Origin: Acholoe squamosa
Taxonomy: Eukaryota; Annelida; Polychaeta; Phyllodocida; Polynoidae
Length of the DNA: 64,000 nt
Assembly (NCBI GenBank): GCA_949317995.1
Contig: OX439038.1
Location: 71,000,659-71,064,658, forward strand
Reading direction: 5' to 3'
Positions 40,981 to 53,149 of this stretch are shown piece after piece (position 1 is the stretch's first letter; each line of letters starts with the position of its first letter). The notes below the pieces were generated by a model. That model saw only the letters and a list, made by a program, of their open reading frames with translations. It was not told where the DNA came from and made no database searches. The translations under genes were made by a program, and so were the position numbers.

Positions 40981-42340
40981 TGACGCGACATCAAGAAAAC
41001 TTGACGTCATGATCGTGGCGTGACTTCACTCCATCACATGTGGCCATTCCTGTTTGATCCTGCACCAGAGTCATCCAAGTACAGTCCACAATCACAAGTC
41101 TATGATACATGTAGACTGGATGACCAACGATACAAGTTGGTCCGCACATTAGATATACACATACATTCACACAAGTCATCCTTAACAGACTGAGCTAAGG
41201 GGCTTCTACTACAAGCACGTCGCACCTAAATACTAGTGGATATAGTGAAGATTGCCCACTTTAAACATAATGAATGCATTGATGATCAAAATGAGGAGAA
41301 GCAGCTATTTATCATTTCTTTTTAAAATTTTAATGTAGAATCTTATCATTGTTTACAGAATCCTGGTATTGAAGGCACAGGAAAGATAGATTTCAAAATG
41401 AGCCTTCTGTAGAATCTCCACTTTTTTCATTATTTATTTTAGGAGTCTGTTGATTTGCATTTGCTGACATGTCCATTTTGAATCATGTGTAATTTGTCAC
41501 AGTTAGAAGATAGAGAAAGCACGTTGCCGTGTAATATACATCTGTATCTAACAATTGGAGGATGCACTGTCTGGGTGTATCCAGTCTGCTTGAAACTTGC
41601 AAAAAGATTCATGTAGTATCCACTTTTAATTTTGAAATCAAATTTATTGGTTTTGGCAAATGGGCCAAGAATCTTACAAAAGAAAAGGTGTGGAATTTTA
41701 GTATTACTGATTTACCTTTTTATGGACTTATTTAAACCAACAGAAAACAAAGAAAAAGAAGACAAAAAAATGACCTAGGCAGTTCTGACTGTCAGATTAG
41801 TCCCAGACGAACAAGTCCAATTAGTACATCAAAATATCAAGTCTCCATTGCTAATCAAAATATTTAATAATTTTAAATAATTTTACAGTGATTTCCTCTC
41901 GAATGTCCCTGTTTATTTACTTGTGTAGTCAGGTTATTTATTTTATACAATCATGTAATTTTTACTACTGCCATATATTTATACTTTTTATTTATTTCAA
42001 TATTTATTGACGGATCACTGTTTGCAGTGAAAAGACAGTCAACGAGAAACTTACATTAATTTTTGGGAGGAGTAGAAAAAAGTAGTAAGTTAAATCCGGC
42101 CTATTCCAGATTAAAAGTATCTTATGAGTAGAACAATTTTATTTAAGGTCGATGAAACATTTTGTTACCTACAATACATCAAGCTGGTTAAAAATCAGTC
42201 GATGGGAAGTAGATGGTGGTAATTCTCAGCAAAATATTGTATGGTAATCCCGGTCGTCGCATGGCCTTATATAAAGTAGCATATTTTTTGGGTGAAAATA
42301 CAACGTACCTGTAAATAAATATTCGTTACATATATATTTA
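40981..42340 (+). other. Probable 3' UTR of the zinc-finger gene
   Basis: AT-rich, no ORF, with many TATTTATT/ATTTA motifs (about 41930-42010) of the type found in unstable mRNAs. AATAAA occurs at 42314-42319. Neither the end nor the use of this signal is proven. Confidence 0.4.
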
Positions 42341-45300
42341 TTATATGACAAACAAAATCAAAAACACGAATGAAAAGTACTTCACATGATGTATTATATA
42401 TACAAAGGTTACAGTGTTGTCGAGACATGGAAGGAATATAACCTGATATGTTGCTGTTCTAACCAGAAAAATGCAGGTCAGTCAGCATCAAAATCACATC
42501 TAACCCATTTGGGGCCGCATAATGCATCATGCCCATTTGTCTTCATGATGCATGGATGCAGCCATGGGGAATCTACTTCTCAGGGCTGCATTTCTGCATC
42601 ATGCTAACTCTGGGATTTATAAGACTCCCAACTGTTTGGCACGATGCATGGATGCACCAAGGGTGTGTCGACTTACCAGAGCTGCATTCACCAATTCGAC
42701 ATAATGCATTAAAATACTATGCGGCCCTTGAAGGGTTAAATCATATCTAATAATGTCTAGTGATTTGTAGGAGTCGTGGATATTCTTCTTCAAACCTATT
42801 GGAAAAACACACGTTTTAGCATGTGTTTGTAAGAAGAATGGAAAACAAAAAAGTGCAATTTTAATTGATATGTATATCATTTATCCATACCATGCGTGTT
42901 TTTATTATTCCATGCAGTTGTGTATTTAATGATTATGTCGTGTATCTGATTATTGCTAGTTAGCGCGTGTCTTGATACAAGGAATTATAGTATCTCACTA
43001 GTGCTTTATATGTGTGTCCTTTTGTGTATAAAGAGTGTTATTTATTGTCTTTGCACAAAGTGTTGCACCTGCTACAAGTAGATCTAGGTGCCTTGTAAGT
43101 TGTGTATTATGCAACATTCACCGGGAACTTTTTGTAGATATTATATTCACAGACTGTTTGCAGCGGGGCAGATAACGGTACGTTTACATCTGTTGACTAA
43201 ATATGTGGACAGGCTGTTGACCGCCACACAATGAATATATAGTTTTGTATGCTGTGTTTTACACGGTTTCCATTGCCCTGATAATTATAATTCCACAACT
43301 TGGTTTTATTATCTTCTATGTGAGTTAAAAGTCTAACTTTTGTCATGTAGATCATTATCAATATGCATCCAAGTGCAATTTTCACTCTTTAGATGACTGA
43401 GTGAGAGTGAGTGTAGGTTTACAAATGATGTATATTTTATCCTGGAATTCATTGATTACTTTGCTACGATCATTAAGATATTAGACGAAATGTGAGTTGT
43501 AGGAAATATTTTATTTCAAAACTATTCCACATTTCTTAGTCAAAAAGACCTGAAGGAAAGAAAGGATCGATTTGTGAAATCCATTGTTATGTAGATGTAA
43601 CATTTTATCAAAGACAAAGTTTGCATATTTAAATCAGGTGTTCTTTTAACCCAGAATGTAATCTCTCATTATCTCAACACAAGTTTGCAAGAAATGTAAA
43701 GTATGGTCATGTATGTCAATAACTTTTTGAATGCTTGTTCTTGTTAATATATAAACACACCAATTGTGCTCATGATAAACAAAACAAACGCAGCAAAATT
43801 TCATACAATGAGGGGAAAAGTAGGATTAACACTTGTTACTTTTTCGACATGAGTTTAAATAGTGAGTGTAGATCCAAGCCTTCCCTGAATGGATTATGTT
43901 CACTCTTCCATGGAGTAGTGGATTACTCCGAAGCACTGCGCCTTACAATTTAAGGGTTCTAAGGGATTGCTTTGGGCGGGCAAGAAGTGAGATAAATGAT
44001 ATGATGAAGTCATTGTTTGGATTTTAACCAAACATGACATCAGATGCAAATGTATTACACCCGGAGTAAAGTAACTTCAAAGATGTCTCTAAACCGTGTA
44101 CAGAATGTTCCTGCTTCATGCATGAGGCGTGCAGAATGAATTGTGTGTGTTGAGCCTTAAAGAGTAAGTTCCGGGGTGGAGTAATGATTGATGAGTGCGC
44201 CTTGCGGCGTGTCGTGTGCCCTATGGGTGGCCTGCCTTCTGCACCTGTGATCAGCTCGATGTACTATGTGTGGCCGTGTCGTGTTTCGCTTGTGTCCCGT
44301 TCCTGCACTGTCCACCTCCCTTAGACGTGCCGTGCCACACTCTCACTGAGGTCTATAGTCGCCTCGGTTTATGTCCACACACAAGAAAGAAAAAAAATAC
44401 ATAAAAAGGTATGATATAGATAATGCAAGTGTAATGATAATACTACTTTTTGATTATTTAGCAACTGTTATTAGACTCATTATCAGGCTCTGTCCAAGTG
44501 CGCACTGTCACTGTCCATCTGTTTGTAGAGTAGTGAGGAATACATTTGAATAAGCTGTTATAAACTGTTTTCTCACTCTTGTGAGGAGGCTATTTTAACA
44601 TTATTAAAAGAGTAGTTTTCAGCCTTAATTGAGTAATAGCACACAGGGGGTAGTTTGGGAAGGCTTGCTCTGAGAGCTAGTCTCTTCCCACTTGGTACAA
44701 ACTGGCCCTAGCCTTTAAACATCGTGCCACGACACCCTGCGGTAACCAGTGTATTCTCGTAGCACTTTATATTAATATAACAGAAATACTATAAAATGCA
44801 GAAATCAGCCCTCCATTTTCTGTCACCTTTTTACAGAAGCTGTTTGCACTCTGATATTTATATATATAAATGGGTTTACACATGATTATTTCCAACAGCT
44901 ATTCCTTCCAAAATTACTAGCTCTATGGAGTGCCCAGTGTACTAGGGCCTCAAAGAATCTGTCTCTAATGGACGTTATACATTTCGTTATTTTCATCCAT
45001 ATTATATAACTGACATTTGGAATCTCATGACAAATATGTCAATTTGTTTTACTTCAATGTATTAGTCATTTCGGTTAGAGGTTGCACACGTGTTGTCTTT
45101 TTTTTCTGATGGAGGTAAAATTAAGGTTTATTGAGACATGACCTTTGGAAAGGACATGACCTTAGACGTCCCCTCCTTACATGATTTTATCTCGAATATT
45201 TCTTTTTTTCCTGTCTTCCTTTAAAGGTATGGCTTAAATTCTAAACCTGCAATGTCCCAAAGGCGAGGTAGACTCTGCTAACATAATGATTTGTATATCT

Positions 45301-45361
45301 TTGGGATTTTCTTTTGTCCTTTTTTTTGTATGCTACACGAGTGGTAAAAGAGCTGATGATA
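42341..45361. other. Intergenic DNA, one dispersed repeat, no gene seen
   Basis: About 42505-42740 is a copy of the TGATGCATGGATGCAG repeat, with GGGGCCGCATAATGCATCATG at one side and CATTAAAATACTATGCGGCCC at the other. The rest is AT-rich, without credible exons. Confidence 0.5.
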
Positions 45362-45586
45362 TACCGTAAACTCCCGCGTATAAGACGCGTCCTCTACGCC
45401 AAACAAATGCCTGGTGCGTCTTATATGATCTACTGAAGTTTAGGGTGCGTCTTATACGAGGGGTAATTTTACTATAGAAATGTACTGGATTTACAAAATT
45501 GAGCGTCTTATACGTGAAAATGCCTCTGCTGAGTTTGGGGTGCGTCCTATACGTGCAACGCGTCTTCTACGCGGGAGTTTACGGTA
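45362..45586. mobile_element. Palindromic MITE with TA ends
   Basis: 225 bp. The left 29 bases TACCGTAAACTCCCGCG... match the reverse complement of the right end with a single mismatch. Both ends abut TA, as expected for Tc1/mariner-type target duplication. Inside, TGCGTCTTATA(T/C) motifs repeat in both directions. No transposase. Confidence 0.8.
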
Positions 45587-47213
45587 ATTCTGATTTAGGA
45601 ACTATCCATCCTGATTTAGTGACGACAGTACAAGCTTACTCTCAGCAAAGCAAAAAGAAAAAAAAAAGATATGCATCTGGGTTTTAAAGTGTGTTTTGTT
45701 GTCCCATTTGATTGTGTTTGTGAATTGATTGTGAGTATATATTGGAATATGGCACTGGGAAAACGAACAATACATAAGATAGTGCACGATGATTTGTTGT
45801 ATGTTTTATTATTAATATGATGCTACTATCACGTTAGTGGTCGTCATGGTTTCTATTCCTGAAAATACATGAATCTTGATGTACCTTTTTATTTCCACAC
45901 TGAATTACTTGGATATAACTATTTTAAAAAAATGACAGACACTATTCACATGTATCTCGATGTCGCCATCCTTCCAGATATTTTGGAGACTACTATCCTG
46001 CCGAGACTACTCCGGTGCAAAATCTAGTGAACACCATTCCTATTACTCTGTTTGGGTATTACAGGGACATTATTTGGACTGTGTCTTCAGTACAGCATAT
46101 TGTATGGATTGTTGATGCGAATGATTTGTTCATTTATAATAGATGAAAACCAACCTAAAATTGACCGATGAAATAATACTGGCACTCGCCCTGTACTGAA
46201 TGTCAGATGTGGGCCAGTCTCTGATCACTCGGTAATGAGTGTTTGAGAATGCTTGAGTTATGCTGCGCAATAGACACAGTCCTTGACGCGTCCTTTTAGT
46301 GTCTTTAAAACAGTTTTTCACAGCCTGTCTCAATATGCGGAGACGTCTCTGTACTCTATGTGAGTGTGCCTTCTCATCCTATCGGTAGCTCTCTGCATAT
46401 CAACCCGTCCTAAACTCTACTACTTGCATGTACTAAATCAAAGCCTGTATGGCGAATAAATTATGTGATAGTAACAAAAGATCTAGTTTGTGTTTTTATT
46501 TTCCTATAGCATTTCATATCAATTCCTATCATACCCATACTGGTAGTAGTAAAGCAGTACATATGCCCCATTTCCAGATTTCTGGTTCTGGTAGATACAG
46601 ATTTCTGCGTGGTATTCTGTTAAATTTCCTGAGAAATGGTAAATGAACATAGCAAAATTTCACCTTTTTTTGCTAGTGTCTGACATCTGTGCCTCTGGAA
46701 TTATAAACACATAAAAATGATGTATCTTGAGAGGTCTAGACTAGAACGATCATGTAAAACGATGATTCGTGCAGAAACATCGACATGCACGATGTCCTCT
46801 TTCCCCCACCTCAACCAAAAGGGCCGTGGGAAAAAATCAATAACTGACCCCTCCTTCTGTTACCTGTCGGGACCTAAGCAAACTAACGAAACCTCAGTAA
46901 GGCCCTCTACCGAGAGGTGGTGAAACTTGGAGGGAATCCCCAGCCTCGTTTGAGAAGACTCTTCAAGCAGATGTAGACATGTACTAGGTATCTGTCTGGA
47001 GATTGCAGCTTCATGAAGGGATTCCCCAGAACTTCCAGAACACACATGTGCGGCTGATAATCAGAGTGTGTATGGTTTATTTCATGTTTACAGCAATGTG
47101 GGTTAGAGATGATATTCGATCTATCTATGTAAAGACTAAGTGATTAGATGGGACATAATGTCCAATAAGCTTATACCTTTTTCCATTGTAAAAAGCCATC
47201 TAGAGGCTAGTAA
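45587..47213. other. Intergenic DNA, no gene seen
   Basis: AT-rich. Short open frames show no motif. Nothing else structured was noticed. Confidence 0.4.
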
Positions 47214-47756
47214 TGGGTCTGAACCCCTAAATTCGACAGGGTGACATGGCCATTTCTTAAATTCGACATGTGACATGGAGCTTAGTGACAAGGACATGAA
47301 GGAGTAAAAATTTAGTGACATGAGACATGGCCTTATCTTAAAATCGACATGTGACATGGAGCTTAGTGACAAGGACATGGGAAAATAGAAATTTAATGAC
47401 ATGTGACATTGCCTTTTCTTAAAATCGACATGTGACATGGGGACCCCCCATCTAGACCCCCCTAGTAGAGCATCGGTTCAACTTCAAGGATCATAGGGGG
47501 TCTAGATATAGTAGATGGGGGGTCCCCATGTCACGTCGATTTTAAGAAAAGGCCATGTCACATGTCACTAAATTTCTATTTCCCCATGTCTCTGTCACTA
47601 AGCTCCATGTCACATGTCGATTTTAAGGAAAGGTCATGTCTCATGTCACTAACTTTTTCATTCTCCATGTCCTTGTCACTAAGGCTAAGCTCCATGTCAC
47701 ATGTCGATTCTAAGAAATGGCCATGTCACCCTGTCAAATTTAGGGGTCTAGACCCA
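47214..47756. mobile_element. Foldback element of the GGTCTAGACC family
   Basis: Left arm 47214-47460 and right arm about 47510-47756 are inverted complements. Outer ends are GGGTCTGAACCCCTAAATT and AATTTAGGGGTCTAGACCC. Inner ends are CCCCATCTAGACCCC and its complement. Each arm has tandem-like copies of ATTCGACATGTGACATGGAGCTTAGTGACAAGG. Short ORFs within it are artefacts. Confidence 0.8.
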
Positions 47757-48167
47757 TATCATAAAGTGAATCCTGAACCTGCATACATGTAGCCTTGTAG
47801 GTTTATGAGGGGTTTCAACTTTCGTTTACCGGTACGGTACAATATGTTCAAAAAGGCTATGAAAAGAATATAGCACTCTTGTATTAAACTTATCTTGTTA
47901 ATCTTACGATCTTTTAGTATGCCGGTATTACCCAGTATTAAAGTTGTAATGTTATGTAACATAGCCCTGGTCCTGGACCATAGCTCTTCTTATATATAAT
48001 ATTATATTCTATAGTATAAGGTGCATCATTTAAAAGAAAAGACCATCCCATTTTCATGGTGACTCCATTTGGTAGGTTCTAATTATATATTACCCCCCCC
48101 CCCCTCCTTTTATAGTCAATAAGTGCAACATAACATATTGTCCTACGTGTGAATGGATGTGGCCACG
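47757..48167. other. Upstream region of the WD-repeat gene
   Basis: AT-rich, with a poly(C) run near 48094. A short out-of-frame ATG at 48157 precedes the chosen start. No clear promoter motif. Confidence 0.35.
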
Positions 48168-48268
48168 ATGGCAGATACGTTCAAGAACCTCTATCTGCAA
48201 GAGAAGTCAGCAATATCCATTGAAAGCCTTGAACCAGAGTATGTCCTACATGTTGATGCCCAATCAAG
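48168..48268 (+). CDS. WDR89: WD-repeat protein (WDR89-like), exon 1
   Basis: First coding exon, from ATG 48168 (CCACGATGGCAG, good Kozak context) to donor GTGAGA at 48269, ending after two bases of a codon. It encodes the N terminus MADTFKNLYLQEKSAISIE and the first part of WD repeat 1 (PEYVLHVD). Together with later exons the order and spacing of blocks match WDR89, a predicted beta-propeller scaffold of unknown biochemical role. The identification rests on motifs such as DDVTQVHFHP and TDGLLNVFD. Confidence 0.75.
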
Positions 48269-48697
48269 GTGAGAAGTCATTCAGTGCCGTCTATTACCCT
48301 AATAAACATGGAAAAGGCTAACATAACAATTCAATGTACAGTGATGTCATAATTGACTTACAGGTAATGGTATTTTAGTATATAATGTAGACAACATTCA
48401 CTGGTACCAGTATACAATTTCCTCATACTGAATCACCGGCAGGCCTATAATCCCGGGCCTATAATTGATTTTGAATAATTTTCTGTTTTTACTTTTCTTC
48501 TGAGTACTTCGAGTACCGCTACTGGTAGCTTCATGATTCTTACGTTGGTTAAACGTTTCAAAAGTACCGGGAATAAGGAAATCACGAATACCCGTATCAT
48601 TAGCTGTATAATTCTTAAATTGATTAAGTATTTCAAAGGTAATAAGAAAATGAACAAAAATCATATATGATCTCCTTGAATTTTTTATTGCATCCAG

Positions 48698-48883
48698 TGA
48701 CAAGTTTGGAAATGATGCCCGTCTAGCTGCTACAAGTTCCAAGTTCTCGGTGCGACTTTACTCACGACATAATTTGGCTACAGTTGGGGTGATTAACGGT
48801 CACGACAATGTTATATCTGGGGTACACTTTGCACACCATGACCTCAATACCTTATACACTGCCTCACAAGATGGTACCATCAA
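48698..48883 (+). CDS. WDR89: WDR89-like, exon 2
   Basis: Acceptor CATCCAG at 48697, donor GTAAGTC at 48884. Completes the split Ser codon of exon 1. It encodes WD repeat 1-2 material: AATSSKFSVRLYSRHN, a GH dipeptide in NGHDNVISGVHFAHHD, and LYTASQDGTIK. Ends after two bases of a Lys codon. Confidence 0.8.
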
Positions 48884-49859
48884 GTAAGTCATGTTCACTT
48901 TATATTTGTTTCTGTTCTTTTTGAGTTCAAAGATGTTTTATTTCTGGATTCTGTTTTATTGTTACATGCATGTATACATATGTGTGACATCCAAATAATA
49001 AGGGAAAAAAAAGCTTTACAGACACTGCAAGCACCCTTCAAAAATACCCGCATAAACCCATATTACAGAGGGGGGAAAAACGAACGCACTCAATGAAAAT
49101 ATCCAAGATAAATGAAAATATCAACTCATCAAATAATGTAAAAGAAGAAGTGCTTTACTACTCCCTCTTACTTGGAGACGTCTGTACAGTGATCCCACTC
49201 TTAACACTAGCACATCTGATGATATTAAGAAATGTCACTTTTTTTGTAATAAACCTTATTTTTCTTCACACAGAAAAGGGTGAAAGCAATAAATAAATAT
49301 TGAAAGTTAAAACAGTGCAGAGTGCTCATCATGATATTGTATCCGAGAGGTATAGTTAAATGGTGGTACACTCAAGATAATGCATAATTTAAAGGGTTAA
49401 AGGAAAAGACAACCCCAGTTTCATGACTGCTTCTGTCGTTAGGCTATTTATTGAATGAAAAGGTTCTGATATACTCATAAGTAAATCTGCTGTTGTAAGG
49501 GAGGGCAGCAAGCTTCTCTGGTGCAGGCTATGACGTCACTGGAGACCACATGCACCTGAATGCAGAATGCACAGCCTTAGCCACTTGAAAATAAAATGCT
49601 GCTCATAGATGTATTTTCTATTCATATGTCTATGTATGTGGACCACTATACCTACTCTCACAGTGTTGACATTTTTACTGTGAATCTAATGTGATTTCTC
49701 AGTCGTGAAGAGCATCCAGTCTGTTACTACTTTAAATTTCCCGCCTAACATTGGTTTTCTCCCACAATGCTCTATTACCCAGAGTTCTCAGCCTATCCCA
49801 TAGTTCTCACATCTGCCCATCATGCATTACCTTTTACCGTGTTGATCCACATATAAAAC

Positions 49860-50410
49860 CATTGTTTCTGTGACCTTGGAGGCACCCCTGTCACAAGGCA
49901 CCCTGAGGCTGACACTGGGCACCCTGACTCCCAGCACCCCTGACCCCCGGCACCATAACCAAACCATAACCCAGACCATAACCAACCATAACCCAGACCA
50001 TAACCAACCATAACCCAGACCATAACCAACCACTACCCAGACCATTACCAACCACAACCAGTCCACAACCAACTGCAACTAGGTTGGTAAACATAGTTTC
50101 TAATAAAGAAATAGAAGGAAGAGAAGGTCGAAAAGAGTATGGTAAAGATTGAAGTCTCTTCAATGCAAAATTTATCTAGAATTGCTTAAACTAACTTTAA
50201 TTTGCAATATATATGGGAAGGGTATGTTGGATCAGGAAAATGTTTCAGGGGATGTTTAAAGGAAATGGTATTATATTAGAGGGGGAGTATATGGAAGTGG
50301 GGGGTCAGGGGACCGGGGTGCCCCATACCCAGGGTGCTGGGGGTCAGGGGTGCTGGGAGTCAGGGTGCCTAGTGTCAGGGTGCCTTGTGACCGGGGTGCC
50401 CTGTACCCTA
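49860..50410. repeat. Intronic inverted repeat with GGTGCC and CCATAACC tandem motifs
   Basis: About 49880-49960 (GGCACCCTGA, GGCACCATAACC...) is inverted at 50310-50408 (GGTGCCTAGTGTCAGGGTGCC). Between them lie tandem CCAGACCATAACCAACCATAA units (49960-50070). Reading frames here (for example 49827-50163 minus) come from the repeats. Located in the intron between exons 2 and 3. Confidence 0.65.
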
Positions 50411-50519
50411 ATGTCAAAATAAACATAGTTTTGTAACAGCCTCTGTGGTCTAATAATGCATCTTCCGGTGCATTTGGTCTCTTGTGACTTCATAGCCTGC
50501 ATCAAAGAAACTTGCAACA

Positions 50520-50668
50520 TCAGGGATGAAATTCTTCAGGGAATTCCCTGATTTCAGGGATTTTGAAGTTCTTGGGTCCTATACACTCATATAGAAACCC
50601 AGGTTTTGGGGGCGAATATATTGGACCATTTCAGGGATTTTCGTGCTCTGTGACTTTCATCCCTGCAA
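50520..50668. repeat. Small inverted repeat, CAGGGATGAAA ends
   Basis: CAGGGATGAAATTC (50520) and its inverted counterpart TGACTTTCATCCCTG (about 50653) enclose several CAGGGATTTT motifs. Probably a short MITE in the intron. Confidence 0.5.
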
Positions 50669-50842
50669 CATACCCTTACAATAGAAGATGTGCCCAGGAG
50701 TATGCCAGAATCTTTTTATCCTATAAAAAGCCTACCAAAAGTAGTGTTCATGAAATTGGGTTGCCTTTTCCTTTTAAACTACCAGGATTTAACCGTTCCA
50801 TTTTGCTTGGAAATATAACATTGGGATCTCCTTCCTGTCTAG

Positions 50843-50892
50843 GTCGTGGGATCTAAGAACCAAATTGAAAGAGCCATCAGTCACTTTTGAAG
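50843..50892 (+). CDS. WDR89: WDR89-like, exon 3 (followed by a GC donor)
   Basis: 50 bp between acceptor CCTGTCTAG (50842) and a non-canonical donor G|GCAAGT (50893). It encodes SWDLRTKLKEPSVTFEG, with the WD dipeptide ending a repeat. The reading frame joins exons 2 and 4 exactly with the GC donor. No nearby GT restores it. Confidence 0.75.
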
Positions 50893-51159
50893 GCAAGTAA
50901 TCTAAATATTCATTATCAAGCCTATCGAGAACGGCGATAAAAAAAAAAAAATGTTATGAGGGGATACAAAAGTCGTTTATTTGTTATACTTGGTAAACTG
51001 TCATGAAGTGTTTTTTTTTTATTTACTTCGAACTAATCACTGATTAAAATCTGTCATGCTAAATACGGAGCACATTTCTCTCTAGTATGTTCATGATTAT
51101 CTGATGTATCTCATCTAATGATAGGAAACACATTTGACATGTCTCACTCTCTCGTTTAG

Positions 51160-51271
51160 GCTATGAAGAAACAAATAATATTTTCACTGCCTTCGACATC
51201 GGCAGTAACGACCGACTTCTCTGTGCTGGGACAGAAGGAAACAAGGATGGTGACTGTCATTTGATCTTTTG
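51160..51271 (+). CDS. WDR89: WDR89-like, exon 4
   Basis: Acceptor CTCGTTTAG (51159), donor GTAAGT (51272). Encodes NIFTAFDIGSNDRLLCAGTE and GDCHLIFW, the third WD repeat. Confidence 0.8.
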
Positions 51272-51534
51272 GTAAGTACTGGTAATATGGTACTCCACAT
51301 TTTGTATGCAGAAATGGTCAGCTAAAAGTTATGACTGACACCTATGGTGTATAAATCCTCTGACAATTGTCGTACCTGTGCAGTTCTTAGTTAAATAACT
51401 AGAGTGTAAATCGCACTGCATCTAGCTATGATACATTTCAATAATTTTTATAACACAAATTCAGATATGTAGATATACATTTTTTTTTTTAATTTGATGG
51501 GCTGACTCGGTATACGCATACACACATTTTTCAG

Positions 51535-51598
51535 GGACTGTCGGAATGGGAAACCTCTCGGTGTCTACTCTGATTGTCACCAAGATGACGTCACACAG
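51535..51598 (+). CDS. WDR89: WDR89-like, exon 5
   Basis: Acceptor ATTTTTCAG (51534), donor GTCAGC (51599). Encodes DCRNGKPLGVYSDCHQDDVTQ. The HxDDVTQ signature is the A-strand of the next propeller blade. Confidence 0.8.
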
Positions 51599-51956
51599 GT
51601 CAGCTAATAACTGTTGTTGCCTTACCTTTGTTTGATTAGAGCAATTCATTGTCTATAATGGATCCGATCATACTTTTTCTTGATACACGTATATGATGAT
51701 CTTTCCCAGCAGACTCCCTTTTACTACCGGTATATCTATCTACATGTACAAATGTACCTGTAAATTTAGCTGGAATATAGGTCAGGGTATGTGCCGCTGA
51801 GATCCCCCCTACCCTCTCCCAACATATTCAGCTTGGAAGCCGGGATTAAAAAGATATGTTAAAACCGTGGTCTTATAAAATGAGAAAACTTGTCTTGGAT
51901 AGGTTGGTACTTTAAGGTACTATGATTTACTGCTCAACTTTCACATTCTTCATCAG

Positions 51957-52088
51957 GTTCATTTCCATCCAACATTACCTGACAAGCTTATCACCAGCTC
52001 CACAGACGGCCTTCTGAACGTGTTTGATGTTAGTCAGGAGTCAGAGGATGACGCGCTCCTCACCTCACTCAATGCTGAGTGTGCCATA
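51957..52088 (+). CDS. WDR89: WDR89-like, exon 6
   Basis: Acceptor TTCTTCATCAG (51956), donor GTAAGTC (52089). 44 codons in phase 0 at both ends. Encodes VHFHPTLPDKLITSSTDG, LLNVFDVSQESEDDALLTS and NAECAI. Confidence 0.82.
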
Positions 52089-52972
52089 GTAAGTCAGTAC
52101 AGATCGTAATTACCCCTTTTAAACCACCATGACAGAATCATGATAATGTTTTATAATTCAATAAGAAAATTTTGCTAATGATACATAAATACAGCCCTAA
52201 AGATAACCCCCGGGTGCATGAAAAGCCAGAGTTCAATAAAGTTGTATGCCAACCCTATGGGATTGACAGTGTGTCCCCTGAGGGATGGATTGATGTTCTA
52301 GCATCATACTACAAACAAGAAGCTTTTAGGGTCTAAGACATGAATAGAAGATTTATCCTTCATTACCTATTATGCTGTGTTTTTTTTAAAGAATTTATGT
52401 AAGGCTTACCTCGTAGTAAGATTCTGAGGCTACATGATACATTGATGTGTATTTTCCTTTGTCTTCATAATGCACCAATGTAACGCTGGTCAGTAATTAT
52501 GCCATTGACTCGTGTCAATAGCATATTTATATGTATGGTAACTGGACCCTGATTCTGCTACAATAGAACATAGCGAAAAATTACACACTTTCATGGGCAG
52601 TAACTACATGTGCAGATGGTGTGCAGTTAGGCTATCACAGGCACATTAAAATATAGTGAAATGCTGAATGTGTGATTCATGTAGTCTAACAAGGTTGGCC
52701 CATGAAGAGGTATGTAACATGACTGGGAGTGTTTAACATAGCTGTCATTATGATATGGCACAAACAAAGAAAGGTGCAAGGAGCGTTAGTTCCAGCTCGC
52801 TCAACATAACCCCTTAAGGAACAGCTTAACCCTTTAAGGGCCAGTAGTGCACAAATAACTCATGCAGCAATGACATAGGACATAAAAAATGACATAGAAC
52901 ATAAATGTCAATGGCAACATAGGCCAATGGCCTAAACTTAATCTTCATCTATCATTAACCCCTCTATTACAG

Positions 52973-53065
52973 TCTCAGATCGGGTGGTGTGGACCCAGCC
53001 AGCAGCAGGCCTACTGTATGACGACTATAGAGACACTCCACATCTGGGACACGACCACGGAGGAT
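52973..53065 (+). CDS. WDR89: WDR89-like, exon 7
   Basis: Acceptor CCCTCTATTACAG (52972), donor GTAAGT (53066). 31 codons in phase 0. Encodes SQIGWCGPSQQQAYCMTT and ETLHIWDTTTED, ending in the conserved WD. Confidence 0.8.
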
Positions 53066-53089
53066 GTAAGTACTAAGGGCATAATGTAT

Positions 53090-53149
53090 GGCTGGGCTTC
53101 CACTCGGTCCTTTATCTAAGGGATAAAAGGACCGAGTGGAAGCCTAGCC
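53090..53149. repeat. Near-perfect 60-bp hairpin in an intron
   Basis: GGCTGGGCTTCCACTCGGTC (53090) pairs with GACCGAGTGGAAGCCTAGCC (to 53149) across a loop of about 5 bases. It begins 24 bp after the exon 7 donor. It may be the end of a MITE. Confidence 0.7.

Noticed and set aside
49827..50163. Minus-strand ORFs rich in Val-Trp-Tyr-Gly
   Set aside because: Generated by the CCAGACCATAACCAACC tandem repeat; low complexity only.
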